In this document: one piece after another, positions 1 through 7,951 of the stretch | Position numbering within the stretch: position 1 is the first letter of the stretch | Layout: the number at the start of each line of letters is the position of its first letter | Source: Streptomyces sp. NRRL S-350 | Lineage (GTDB): Bacteria; Actinomycetota; Actinomycetes; Streptomycetales; Streptomycetaceae | Direction: 5' to 3' | NCBI RefSeq assembly: GCF_000719705.1 | Contig: NZ_JOHO01000043.1 | Coordinates: forward strand, 1-58,586 | DNA length: 58,586 bases | Notes under the pieces: model-generated | The model's input: only the letters and a program-made list of their open reading frames with translations | The model's database searches: none | What the model was told of the DNA's origin: nothing | Made by a program: the position numbers and the translations under genes

Positions 1-1
1 C

Positions 2-115
2 CTCCAACTCGGCGCCGACACCCCCGTCATCACCCTCGACGCCCGCCGCCGCGACAGCGCCAAGAGCGCCCTCATCACCCTCGTCGAACACGCCCTGCTG
101 GCGCGACTGCGATGA
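2..115 (+). CDS. CvnD-like GTP-binding protein, C-terminal fragment
   Basis: The window opens inside this gene; only the last 37 residues and a TGA stop are present. The visible end carries TPVITLDARRR followed by a helix-like ALITLVEHALLARL tail. This resembles the C-terminus of the small Ras-like GTPases (CvnD) encoded last in Streptomyces conservons, where they act with a membrane sensor kinase-like protein, a roadblock protein and a DUF742 protein. The G1-G4 nucleotide-binding motifs lie outside the window, so the family call rests on the tail alone. A strong hairpin follows directly. Another P-loop protein cannot be excluded. Confidence 0.55.
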   Translation, partial: LQLGADTPVITLDARRRDSAKSALITLVEHALLARLR

Positions 116-124
116 CCGCGCGGC

Positions 125-168
125 CCCGCGGCCCACGGGACCTGGTACGAAGTCCGGTGGGCCGCGGG
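125..168 (+). terminator. hairpin terminator after the CvnD-like gene
   Basis: A perfect 12-bp stem (125-136 with 157-168) is continued by a further 4-bp inner stem (138-141 with 152-155) after one mismatch. It starts 10 bp past the stop codon. There is no T-run, which is common for streptomycete terminators. It also faces the convergent cimA gene, so it may work in both directions. Confidence 0.7.
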
Positions 169-171
169 CGG

Positions 172-216
172 GTCGGGCTGGTCGGGCTGGTCGGGCTGGT
201 CGGGCTGGTCGGGCTG
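172..216. repeat. five perfect copies of a 9-bp tandem repeat
   Basis: The unit GTCGGGCTG occurs five times head to tail without a mismatch. It lies in the gap between the convergent CvnD-like gene and cimA, immediately after the terminator hairpin. No gene was recognised in this gap. Perfect short arrays of this kind can vary in copy number between strains. Confidence 0.9.
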
Positions 217-271
217 ACCAGGCTCTGAGGCGCCCGGCGCTGACCCCAGTGAGGGAGCGGGTTCCGGCCGG

Positions 272-1891
272 CTACTCGGTGGGCTCCAGCCCGGCGCGGA
301 GCAGCCCGTAGGTGTACGCGTCCTCCAGGGCCAGCCAGGAGGCGGCGACCACGTTGTCGGCCACGCCCACGGTGAACCAGGTGGTGCTGCCGTCGGTGGA
401 CTCGATCAGCACCCGGGTCTTGGAACCGGTGCCGTGCTGGCCCTCCAGGATGCGCACCTTGTAGTCCACCAGCTCGAACGTGGCCAGCGGCGGGTAGATC
501 CCCTCCAGCGCGGTGCGCAGCGCCTGGTCCAGCGCGTTCACCGGGCCGTTGCCCTCGCCCACCGCGATCCGGCGCTCGCCCTTGGCCCACAGCTTGACGG
601 TCGCCTCGTTGCCGGAGACGCCGTGCGGGCCCTGCTCGCTGATGGTCCGCCAGGACTCCAGCGTGTAGAAGCGGTCCCGGCTGCCGCGCACCTCGTCGCG
701 CAGCAACAGCTCGAACGAGGCGTCGGCGGACTCGTAGGTGTAGCCGAGGTTCTCCTGCTCCTTCACCTTGGCCACCACCCGCCCGGCCAGGTCCCGGTCG
801 GTGGAGAGGTCGTAGCCCAGTTCCTTGCCCTTGAGCTCGACCGAGGCCCGGCCGGCCATGTCGGAGACCAGCATCCGCATGGTGTTGCCGACCCGCTCCG
901 GGTCGATGTGCTGGTACAGGTCCGGGTCGACCTTGATCGCGGAGGCGTGCAGTCCCGCCTTGTGGGCGAAGGCCGAGTAGCCGACGTACGGCTGGTGGGT
1001 GGAGGGGGTCAGGTTGACCAGCTCGGCGATCGCGTGCGAGATCCGGGTCATCTCCGCCAGCCGGCCCTCGGGCAGGACCCGGCGGTCGTACTTGATCTCC
1101 AGCGCGCCGACCACCGGGAACAGGTTGGCGTTGCCGACCCGCTCGCCGTAGCCGTTGGCGGTGCACTGCACGTGGGTCGCGCCGGCGTCCACCGCGGCCA
1201 GGGTGTTGGCGACCGCGCAGCCGGTGTCGTCCTGGGCGTGGATGCCGAGCCGGGCGCCGGGCTGGTAGGCGTCGCAGTGGCCGAGCACGTCGGCGACGAT
1301 CTCCCGGACGTCGGCGGGCAGCATCCCGCCGTTGGTGTCGCAGAGCACCACCACGTCCGCCCCGGCCTGGTGCGCGGTGCGGACCACCGCGAGGGCGTAC
1401 TCGCGGTTGGCCCGGTAGCCGTCGAAGAAGTGCTCGCAGTCGATGAACACCCGGCGGCCGCGGGAGCGCAGGAACTCGACGCTGTCCCGGACCATCTCCA
1501 GGTTCTCGTCCAGCGTGGTGCGCAGCGCCAGCTCCACGTGCCGGTCGTGCGACTTGGCAACCAGGGTGACGACGGGGGCGCCGGAGTTGACGAGAGCGGC
1601 CAGCTGCGGGTCGTCCGCGGCCCTGCCGCCGGGCCTGCGGGTGGCGCCGAAGGCGACCAGCTGGGCGTTGGCCAGCTCCAGCTCGGCGGCGGCGCGGGCG
1701 AAGAACTCGGTGTCGCGCGGGTTCGCCCCGGGCCAGCCGCCCTCGATGAAGCCGACCCCGAAGTCGTCCAGGTGCCGGGCGATGGCCAGCTTGTCCGCCA
1801 CCGTCAGGTTGATGCCCTCACGCTGGGCGCCGTCGCGCAGCGTGGTGTCGAACACGTGGAAACTGTCGTCGGTACGGCTGACCTCGGTCAT
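272..1891 (-). CDS. cimA: (R)-citramalate synthase
   Basis: A 539-residue member of the HMGL-like/LeuA aldolase family. The N-terminus carries the catalytic TTLRDGAQREGIN motif, where 2-isopropylmalate synthases read LRDGxQ. Later come the HAQDDTGCAVANTLAAVDAG metal-site region, the HKAGLH motif and the C-terminal LeuA dimer/allosteric domain. Sequence features and length fit the citramalate synthase (CimA/LeuA2) branch. CimA condenses pyruvate with acetyl-CoA on a threonine-independent route to 2-ketobutyrate and isoleucine. The ATG at 1891 was chosen because homology starts there (MTEVSRTDDSFHVFDTTLRD). The frame runs open upstream to 2044, but that stretch has no homology and crosses the terminator hairpin. 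It lies downstream of ilvE and leuB. I cannot exclude isopropylmalate synthase activity from sequence alone. Confidence 0.9.
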   Translation of the reverse strand: MTEVSRTDDSFHVFDTTLRDGAQREGINLTVADKLAIARHLDDFGVGFIEGGWPGANPRDTEFFARAAAELELANAQLVAFGATRRPGGRAADDPQLAALVNSGAPVVTLVAKSHDRHVELALRTTLDENLEMVRDSVEFLRSRGRRVFIDCEHFFDGYRANREYALAVVRTAHQAGADVVVLCDTNGGMLPADVREIVADVLGHCDAYQPGARLGIHAQDDTGCAVANTLAAVDAGATHVQCTANGYGERVGNANLFPVVGALEIKYDRRVLPEGRLAEMTRISHAIAELVNLTPSTHQPYVGYSAFAHKAGLHASAIKVDPDLYQHIDPERVGNTMRMLVSDMAGRASVELKGKELGYDLSTDRDLAGRVVAKVKEQENLGYTYESADASFELLLRDEVRGSRDRFYTLESWRTISEQGPHGVSGNEATVKLWAKGERRIAVGEGNGPVNALDQALRTALEGIYPPLATFELVDYKVRILEGQHGTGSKTRVLIESTDGSTTWFTVGVADNVVAASWLALEDAYTYGLLRAGLEPTE

Positions 1892-2042
1892 GACCCCTGG
1901 TTCTCCGTTCGGGGAGGTTCGTACTGCTCTGGCCGGGTTCCGGTCCGGCTCCACTTCCAGGATCGCGCGCGCGGCCCGGTGTCCCCGAGCCCTTCGTGGG
2001 GGCTCCCGGCCGGTCCGGGGTGTGCTCGATGGGGCGGTGCCC

Positions 2043-2079
2043 AAAAAGCGAAAAGACCCCTCGCGGGTGCGAGAGGTCT
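2043..2079 (-). terminator. terminator/attenuator hairpin upstream of cimA
   Basis: On the minus strand an 11-bp stem with one mismatch (2069-2079 with 2054-2064, tetraloop 2065-2068) is followed by a T-rich tract (complement of 2043-2053). This is a proper intrinsic terminator, unusual for this genome. It sits about 150 nt before the cimA start and 290 nt after ilvE. It could therefore end the ilvE transcript or attenuate cimA. It resembles the ilvB attenuator at 17685-17718. Confidence 0.75.
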
Positions 2080-2132
2080 GCGCGCGGGTCTGGACGCTGG
2101 TGGTCGCTCCGCGTCGGGCCTTGCGGAAGCGG

Positions 2133-2165
2133 TCACTGCGGACCGGCGCGCCTGCTGCTAATCAT
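2133..2165 (-). CDS. candidate 10-residue leader peptide of cimA
   Basis: A short ORF reading MISSRRAGPQ ends about 50 nt before the terminator hairpin upstream of cimA. It holds one isoleucine codon, the rare ATT. No convincing Shine-Dalgarno sequence precedes it. Its 3' end (2141-2151) can pair with 2080-2090, next to the terminator stem, with one mismatch in 11. The same arrangement occurs at the ilvB leader. Treat it as a hypothesis: the ORF is very short and has only one control codon. Confidence 0.35.
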   Translation of the reverse strand: MISSRRAGPQ

Positions 2166-2230
2166 CAGCGAAAGCGAGGACACGTCGGCAGTCTGGCACA
2201 GGCCCCGGGTTCCGGCCCGCCCGTCTCGCG

Positions 2231-2362
2231 ATGCGGAACGGGCGGGCCGGGGGCGGTCCCGGGGGTCGGCCGGCGCGCGGGCCGGTCGGAGTGCAGGCCG
2301 GCCGGAGCGCGGGCGGGCCGGAGTGCGGCGGGCCAGAGTCGCGGGCGGGCCGGAGCGCGGGC
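2231..2362. repeat. GC-rich low-complexity repeats between ilvE and cimA leader
   Basis: This gap is built from degenerate copies of GGGCCGGAGTGC-like units. An exact 15-mer, GCGGGCGGGCCGGAG, occurs at 2309-2323 and 2341-2355. No gene was recognised in it. Confidence 0.7.
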
Positions 2363-2365
2363 CGA

Positions 2366-3478
2366 TCAGACGATCTTGTGCAGCCAGTTGTGGGTGTCGG
2401 GGCTCTGGCCGCCCTGGATCGACAGCAGCGCCTTGCGCAGCTCCATGGTGACCGGGCCCGGCTCGCCGGTGCCGACCGTCCAGTCGGCGGCGGCGGACTT
2501 CACCGAGCCGACCGGGGTGATCACGGCGGCGGTGCCGCAGGCGAAGACCTCGGTGAGGGTGCCGTCGGCGTTGGCCTGCTGCCACTCGTCGGTGGAGATC
2601 CTCCGCTCCTCGACGGCGTAGCCGAGGTCGGTGGCGAGCTGGAGCAGCGAGTCACGGGTGATGCCGGGCAGCAGCGCCCCGGACAGCTCCGGGGTGACGA
2701 TCCGCGCGTCCTTGCCCTCGCCGAAGACGAAGTACAGGTTCATGCCGCCCATCTCCTCGACCCACCGGTGCTCGGCGGCGTCGAGCCAGACCACCTGGTC
2801 GCAGCCCTTCTCGGCGGCCTGGGCCTGGGCGACCAGCGAGGCCGCGTAGTTGCCCGCGCACTTGGCGGCGCCGGTGCCGCCGGGCGCGGCCCGGACGTAC
2901 TCCTTGGACAGCCAGACCGAGACCGGCTTGATGCCGCCCTGGAAGTAGGCGCCGGCCGGCGAGGCGATGATCATGAAGAGGTACGAGTTGGCCGGGCGGA
3001 CACCCAGGCCGACCTCGGTGGCGAACATGAACGGGCGCAGGTAGAGGCTCTGCTCCGGCTCGTTCGGAACCCACCCCTGCTCCTGCTGGACCAGCAGCTC
3101 GACGGCCTCGACGAAGGTCTCGACGGGCAGCTCCGGCATCGCCAGGCGGCGGGCGGAGGCCTGGAAGCGGGCGGCGTTGGCCTCCGGGCGGAAGGTGGCG
3201 ATGGAGCCGTCGGCCTGGCGGTAGGCCTTCAGGCCCTCGAAGATCGCCTGGCCGTAGTGCAGCGTCATGTTCGCCGGGTCGATCTCCAGCGGCGCGTACG
3301 GGGCGAGCTGGGCGTCGTGCCAGCCCACGCCCTCGGTCCAGCGGATGGTGACCATGTGGTCGGTGAAGACCCGGCCGAAGCCGGGGTTGGCCAGCCGGGC
3401 CTCCCGCTCCGCTGCGGGCAGCGGGTGGGCGGAGGGCTTGAGGTCGAACGTGATGGGCGCCTGGGTGGGCGTGCTCAT
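2366..3478 (-). CDS. ilvE: branched-chain amino acid aminotransferase
   Basis: A 370-residue class IV PLP-dependent aminotransferase. It performs the last step of valine, leucine and isoleucine synthesis, moving an amino group from glutamate to the branched 2-oxo acid. Family landmarks are the N-terminal FGRVFTDHM region, [30 protein letters not shown], the lysine in [10 protein letters not shown], the [11 protein letters not shown] stretch and the C-terminal [15 protein letters not shown] cofactor loop. The ATG at 3478 has AAGGA upstream at a suitable distance. The length is normal for the IlvE group II enzymes. It lies between leuB and cimA on the same strand. Confidence 0.95.
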   Translation of the reverse strand: MSTPTQAPITFDLKPSAHPLPAAEREARLANPGFGRVFTDHMVTIRWTEGVGWHDAQLAPYAPLEIDPANMTLHYGQAIFEGLKAYRQADGSIATFRPEANAARFQASARRLAMPELPVETFVEAVELLVQQEQGWVPNEPEQSLYLRPFMFATEVGLGVRPANSYLFMIIASPAGAYFQGGIKPVSVWLSKEYVRAAPGGTGAAKCAGNYAASLVAQAQAAEKGCDQVVWLDAAEHRWVEEMGGMNLYFVFGEGKDARIVTPELSGALLPGITRDSLLQLATDLGYAVEERRISTDEWQQANADGTLTEVFACGTAAVITPVGSVKSAAADWTVGTGEPGPVTMELRKALLSIQGGQSPDTHNWLHKIV

Positions 3479-3564
3479 GGCTGTTTCCTTCACCGTGGGG
3501 TTGGTCCGGGCCGCCACCGCCGGCGTCACGCTCCGGCGATCGAACGCCGGGATGAACGCACAGC

Positions 3565-3606
3565 GGCACGGCCCACTGTCGATACTCGCATCCAGAGGGC
3601 CGTGCC
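3565..3606 (-). other. 10-bp inverted repeat in the ilvE upstream region
   Basis: GGCACGGCCC (3565-3574) pairs perfectly with GGGCCGTGCC (3597-3606) around a 22-nt loop, about 87 nt before the ilvE start. It may be the leuB terminator or part of the ilvE leader. The rest of the 247-bp gap contains an imperfect 26-28-bp direct repeat (3665-3690 and 3696-3723) and no gene. Confidence 0.5.
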
Positions 3607-3725
3607 GAACAGCTGTCCGCTCCTTTGGGAGCTGCAAGCTGCGGTTATGCGGTCCGGCCCACCTGGCCGGAAACCTTGTCGGGTCCGGCCTGTCCGGCCG
3701 GAACCCCGCTGTCGGATCCGGCCCG

Positions 3726-4763
3726 CTACCCGGATACTCGACCGGCGAGCGCGTCGCCGACCTGGGAGGTGCTGCGGGTGCCGGAGCGCTCGGTCAGGTC
3801 CGCCGCGACGGCGGCCTCGACCTTGGCGGCCTCGGCGGCGAAGCCGAGGTGCTCCAGCAGCATGGCGACCGACAGCACGGTGGCGGTCGGGTCGGCCTTG
3901 CCCTGGCCGGCGATGTCCGGCGCCGAACCGTGCACCGGCTCGAACATGGACGGGAACTCGCCGCTCGGGTTGATGTTGCCGCTCGCGGCCAGGCCGATCC
4001 CGCCGGTGACGGCGGCGGCGAGGTCGGTCAGGATGTCGCCGAACAGGTTGTCGGTGACGATGACGTCGAAGCGCTCGGGCTGGGTGACGAAGAAGATGGT
4101 CGCCGCGTCGACGTGCAGGTAGTCGGTGGTGACCTCGGGGAACTCCTTGCCGACCTCGGTGAAGATCCGCGTCCACAGGTGCCCGGCGTGCACCAGCACG
4201 TTGTTCTTGTGCACCAGGGTGAGCTTCTTGCGCGGCCGCGCCTGGGCCCGGCGGTACGCGTCGCGCACCACGCGCTCGATGCCGTACGCCGTGTTCAGGC
4301 TGACCTCGGTGGCCACCTCGTGCGGCGTCCCGGTGCGCAGCGAGCCGCCGTTGCCGACGTACGGGCCCTCGGTGCCCTCGCGGACGACCACGAAGTCGAT
4401 GTCCGGCTCGCCCGCCAGCGGGGACTTCACGCCGGGGAAGAGGCGGCCCGGACGCAGGTTGATGTGGTGGTCGAAGGCGAACCGCAGCTTGAGCAGCAGC
4501 CCGCGCTCCAGCACCCCCGACGGCACGCGCGGGTCGCCGATGGCGCCCAGCAGGATCGCGTCGTGCGACTTCAGCTCCGCCAGCACGTCGTCCGGCAGCG
4601 TCTCCCCCGTCCGGTGGTAGCGCCGGGCCCCGAGGTCGTACTCGGTGGTCTCCAGCTTCACGTCGGAGGGAAGCACGGCGCCGAGGACCTTGAGGCCTTC
4701 GGCCACCACTTCCTGGCCGATGCCGTCACCCGGGACAACTGCGAGACGAATGGTGCGAGACAT
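3726..4763 (-). CDS. leuB: 3-isopropylmalate dehydrogenase
   Basis: A 345-residue isocitrate/isopropylmalate dehydrogenase family protein. It oxidises and decarboxylates 3-isopropylmalate to 2-oxoisocaproate in leucine synthesis, using NAD and a divalent metal. Visible motifs are the N-terminal [11 protein letters not shown], the substrate-binding arginines in [15 protein letters not shown], the [12 protein letters not shown] segment, HKNNVL, the metal-binding [11 protein letters not shown] and the cofactor-binding [14 protein letters not shown]. The start is ATG at 4763 and the length is typical of actinobacterial LeuB. It is followed on the same strand by ilvE and then cimA. Confidence 0.96.
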   Translation of the reverse strand: MSRTIRLAVVPGDGIGQEVVAEGLKVLGAVLPSDVKLETTEYDLGARRYHRTGETLPDDVLAELKSHDAILLGAIGDPRVPSGVLERGLLLKLRFAFDHHINLRPGRLFPGVKSPLAGEPDIDFVVVREGTEGPYVGNGGSLRTGTPHEVATEVSLNTAYGIERVVRDAYRRAQARPRKKLTLVHKNNVLVHAGHLWTRIFTEVGKEFPEVTTDYLHVDAATIFFVTQPERFDVIVTDNLFGDILTDLAAAVTGGIGLAASGNINPSGEFPSMFEPVHGSAPDIAGQGKADPTATVLSVAMLLEHLGFAAEAAKVEAAVAADLTERSGTRSTSQVGDALAGRVSG

Positions 4764-4867
4764 GCTCGGACCCTACTCCGCCGTCCCAGGGGCTGACACC
4801 TGACGTCCACCATGCGGACGGCCAGGGCGGGGACCGGTCAGATCCGCTCGGGTCCGGTCAGGTCAGG

Positions 4868-5128
4868 TCAGGCCAGGTCGATCTCGACCGGGAACGGCCG
4901 GTCGGCCGTCAACTGCTTGTGGTAGCTGCCGGTCAGGCCATAGGCCCTGGTGGCGGGGTCCAGTTCGTGCACGTATGCGACCGGGCGGCCCTCGTCATCG
5001 CTCTCCACTCGCCAGAAGTGCGGGATGCCGGCCGCAGCGTACTTCCGGGGCTTGGTGTCGCGATCCCGCTCCTGCGACTCCCGCGATACCACCTCCACGG
5101 CCGGCAGCACGTCCCCCGCCTCGCACAT
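4868..5128 (-). pseudogene. truncated Uma2-family endonuclease-like remnant
   Basis: About 85 residues match the C-terminal half of Uma2 (DUF820, PD-(D/E)XK-like) proteins, which are greatly multiplied in actinobacteria. The readable part has VEVVSRESQERDRDTKPRKYAAAGIPHFWRV, split here as a VEVVS core and a YAAAGIPHFWRV core, then the usual LTADRPFPVEIDLA ending. The N-terminal half with the first acidic active-site residues is missing. The frame extends to 5224, but the extra 32 residues have no family features. I read this as a decaying fragment rather than a working gene. Confidence 0.65.
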
Positions 5129-5242
5129 CGTCCGCCGGGGTACGGATCGATGCTCATGGTTCCTTCCGTACGGGCCTCCTGACGGCGCTCTCAGGCCACT
5201 CGGCGGAGCCTTCTCGCACGCCACTCCTTCGAGGGGGCGCGG

Positions 5243-7891
5243 GTGATCAGAGCTGCGCCGGGGGCGCGCTTAGGGTGGCGAGGTTCGGGGTCACCGGCAG
5301 AACGGGGCGCGTGGGTGAGGGGCGAGCGACGGCGGGAGGCGCTGGTCTGCGGGGGCGCGGCCGGGCTGGCGATGGGCGGGTACGCGCTGGCGGCCGGGCT
5401 GCGCGGGCAGTGGGCCGCCGGGGCGGACGCGGTCGCCGTCCCGTACCACGCCCACCTGTGGGACCTGCTGCACGGGCAGGCCGCCGGGGACCTGCTGTTC
5501 GACTGGAACAGCGGGTACGGCGTCCCGTTCCTGGCGGACTTCTTCGCCTACCTGATGAACCCGTTCTCCTGGGCCGCCGCGCTCCTCCCCCGCGACCGCG
5601 GCGAACTCGCCGTCGTCCTGGTCACCCTCGCCACCATCGGCCTCGGCACCGCCCTGATGGCCCGGCTGCTCGGCCGCCTCCACCCCGGCCCGCGCCGGCT
5701 GCGGGCGCTCGCCGCCGTCGGGTACGGGCTGTGCGCCTGGGTGCTGGACGTCGGCGGCGCCGCGCCGATGTGGCTCTGGGGCCTGGTGTCGCTGCCGCTG
5801 CTCGGCCTCGTGGCCGACTGGTGCCTGCACGAGCGGCGCTGGGTGGCCGGCTCGCTGTGCGTCGCCGTCGCCTGGGCCGGCAACCTGTACACCGCCGCCC
5901 TGGCCACCCTGATCGCCGGACTCCTGTTCGCCGTGCGGCTGTTCGCCGCCCGGCGGCCGCTGCGCCTCCGGGTCCGGGCCACCGGGAGGGCCGTCACCGC
6001 GGTGGCCGCCGGGGTGCTGCTGGCCTCGCCGGTGCTGTTCGTCGCGGTCCGGGCCGCGCGGGGAGCCCAGCCGGAGTCGCCGGTGCAGCCGCTCGGCCCG
6101 TCCGGCGTCGGCGGCCACCTCGCCCAGTTGCTGCCCGCCACGCACGGCGGGCCGGCGCTGCCGGACGTGGCGATCGGCCTGTTCGGGCTGCTGCTGGTGT
6201 GCGGGCTGCCGTTCAACCGGCGGGTCCGGGCCCGGGAGCGGGCGGTGTGGTGCGCGGCGCTGGTGCTGGTGGTGCTCGTCTTCGTCTGGACGCCGACCGT
6301 CCTGGTCTGGCACGGCCTGGCGATCCCGGCGGGCGGCCCGTACCGGGTGGCGTTCGTGCTCAGCGGGCTGCTGGTGCTGGCCGGCTGGGTGTCGCTGGCG
6401 CACCGGCCGGACGCCGTCACGCTGCTGGGCGGCGCCGCCGTCGTCGCGGTGATCGCCGCCGTGGCGGCGAGCCGGCACTCGGTGCGCCCCGCCACCTGGG
6501 TGCTGCTGACCGTCGGCGGCGCCGTCCTGCTCACCGCGCTGTGGATCCTGGACCGCCGGCACCCCGACCGGCGGGCGAACGCCCTCGCGACCTGGGTGAT
6601 CGGCGCCGCGGTGCTCGGCAACGCCGTCTGGTCCGGGTACGCGGCGCTCGGCGCGGCGCCCTCCGACGGCGCCCCCTCGGCGGCCGTGCGGGCCGGCCAC
6701 GCGGCGGTCCGCGAGGCCGACGACTGGCCGCGCGGCCGCAGCGACCCCGGCCCGCACGCCTTCACCCCCAACGACCCGCTGCTGCTGAACGGCCAGGGCG
6801 GCGGCTACTTCAGCAGCTACCTGCCGACCGTCACCGCCCTGCTGCTGCACGACCTCGGCGCGGGCTGGACGGCCGGCGGCCGGCAGACCGCGAGCGTCGC
6901 CGACCTGGTCGGGCAGGCCCTGTTCGGCGTGCACGCGCACCTGGCGGACGGTCCGCCGCCGGACGGCTTCACGCCCGGCCGGGCCGCCGCACCGCCGCTG
7001 GTCACCGTGCTGCCGCCGGACGCTCACCCGGACACCACCTCGGTCTGGTCCCGGCAGGAGTCGCTGCTCGGCAGCCAGGTGTACGACGCCCCGCTGCCCG
7101 TCCCGGCCGGCGGCCCCGCGCCCACCCTGCACGGCACGAGCGGCTGGTCGGTGCCGCCCGGCGGGGAGGGCACCGTCCTCACCGCCGCGTGCACGCCCGG
7201 CTCGACGGCGTACTTCCACGGCGTCTGGTACCACGGCACGGTCAGCGGTCTCGGCACCGGCTACCGCAGCGACGGCGAGCAGCCCACCACGGCGGTGGCG
7301 GTCCACCGGCTGGGCACCGTCCCGGCGGACGGCGTGGTCCGGGTGACGCTGCGGTCCGACACGGTGAGCCAGGTACCCGCGCGCCCGATCGGCTGCCTGC
7401 GGGCCGGCGCCCTGGACACCGCCGTCGCCCGGCTCACCGCCACCGGCGCCACCCGCGTCGAGGCCGGCGGGCACAGCCTGGCCGCGACCCTCCCGGCGGG
7501 CTCCTCCGGTACGGCCCTGCTCTCGGTCTCCGCCGCCGAGGGCTGGACCTGCGCCGTCGACGGCGGCCGGTACACCGCTCCCACCCCGGTGCTGGGCATG
7601 ATCGGCGTGCCGCTCGGCCCGGGGGCCTCCCGCGTCGCCTGCGTCTTCCGGCCGCCCGGCCTCACCGAAGGGCTGACCGTCGCCTCCGCGACGGCCGCCG
7701 CCCTCGTCCTGGTCGCCGGGTTCGCCTTCCTCCACCGCCGCCGCCCCGCCCACACGCCCCGCCGCGAGCGCCGCCGGTCCGCCGCCGGACGCCCGGCCGA
7801 CGGCCCGGACGGGCACCCCGGTGACGGCCCGGACGGACGCCCCGCGGACGGCCCGGACGGGCACCCCGGCGGGGCTTCCGGCCGGGCGTAG
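5243..7891 (+). CDS. YfhO-like polytopic membrane protein
   Basis: An 882-residue membrane protein with roughly eleven hydrophobic helices between residues 33 and 480, a long extracytoplasmic region, and one more helix near residue 825. The layout and the DWNSGYGVPFLADFFAYLMNPF stretch, with its GYG-P-F-A-D pattern, fit the YfhO/GT-C type glycosyltransferase-like families, which use polyprenyl-linked sugars. The exact role is unknown. The GTG at 5243 has a good GAGGGG ribosome site. GTG at 5315 is an alternative that places the first helix close to the N-terminus. With the 5243 start, codon 10 is TTA. The C-terminus is a cytoplasmic tail of repeated PDG(H/R)P units. It stands alone and converges on the subtilase gene. 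Confidence 0.7.
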   Translation: MIRAAPGARLGWRGSGSPAERGAWVRGERRREALVCGGAAGLAMGGYALAAGLRGQWAAGADAVAVPYHAHLWDLLHGQAAGDLLFDWNSGYGVPFLADFFAYLMNPFSWAAALLPRDRGELAVVLVTLATIGLGTALMARLLGRLHPGPRRLRALAAVGYGLCAWVLDVGGAAPMWLWGLVSLPLLGLVADWCLHERRWVAGSLCVAVAWAGNLYTAALATLIAGLLFAVRLFAARRPLRLRVRATGRAVTAVAAGVLLASPVLFVAVRAARGAQPESPVQPLGPSGVGGHLAQLLPATHGGPALPDVAIGLFGLLLVCGLPFNRRVRARERAVWCAALVLVVLVFVWTPTVLVWHGLAIPAGGPYRVAFVLSGLLVLAGWVSLAHRPDAVTLLGGAAVVAVIAAVAASRHSVRPATWVLLTVGGAVLLTALWILDRRHPDRRANALATWVIGAAVLGNAVWSGYAALGAAPSDGAPSAAVRAGHAAVREADDWPRGRSDPGPHAFTPNDPLLLNGQGGGYFSSYLPTVTALLLHDLGAGWTAGGRQTASVADLVGQALFGVHAHLADGPPPDGFTPGRAAAPPLVTVLPPDAHPDTTSVWSRQESLLGSQVYDAPLPVPAGGPAPTLHGTSGWSVPPGGEGTVLTAACTPGSTAYFHGVWYHGTVSGLGTGYRSDGEQPTTAVAVHRLGTVPADGVVRVTLRSDTVSQVPARPIGCLRAGALDTAVARLTATGATRVEAGGHSLAATLPAGSSGTALLSVSAAEGWTCAVDGGRYTAPTPVLGMIGVPLGPGASRVACVFRPPGLTEGLTVASATAAALVLVAGFAFLHRRRPAHTPRRERRRSAAGRPADGPDGHPGDGPDGRPADGPDGHPGGASGRA

Positions 7892-7902
7892 CGGAACGCG
7901 AA

Positions 7903-7932
7903 GGGCGGCCCGCGGTGGTCGCCGGGCCGCCC
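7903..7932. terminator. bidirectional hairpin between convergent genes
   Basis: A perfect 10-bp stem (GGGCGGCCCG at 7903-7912 with 7923-7932) and a 10-nt loop fill the 60-bp gap between the YfhO-like gene and the convergent S8 peptidase gene. No T-run is present. Confidence 0.75.
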
Positions 7933-7951
7933 TCGTCCACGCTGCCGGGGG

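Noticed and set aside
75..1166. Open frame with SPT repeats opposite the start region
   Set aside because: It is a shadow of cimA in another frame. The SPT repeats only reflect the 9-bp array.
1891..2044. N-terminal extension of cimA to 2044
   Set aside because: The extra 51 codons have no similarity to citramalate synthases and run up to the terminator hairpin. ATG at 1891 matches the family start.
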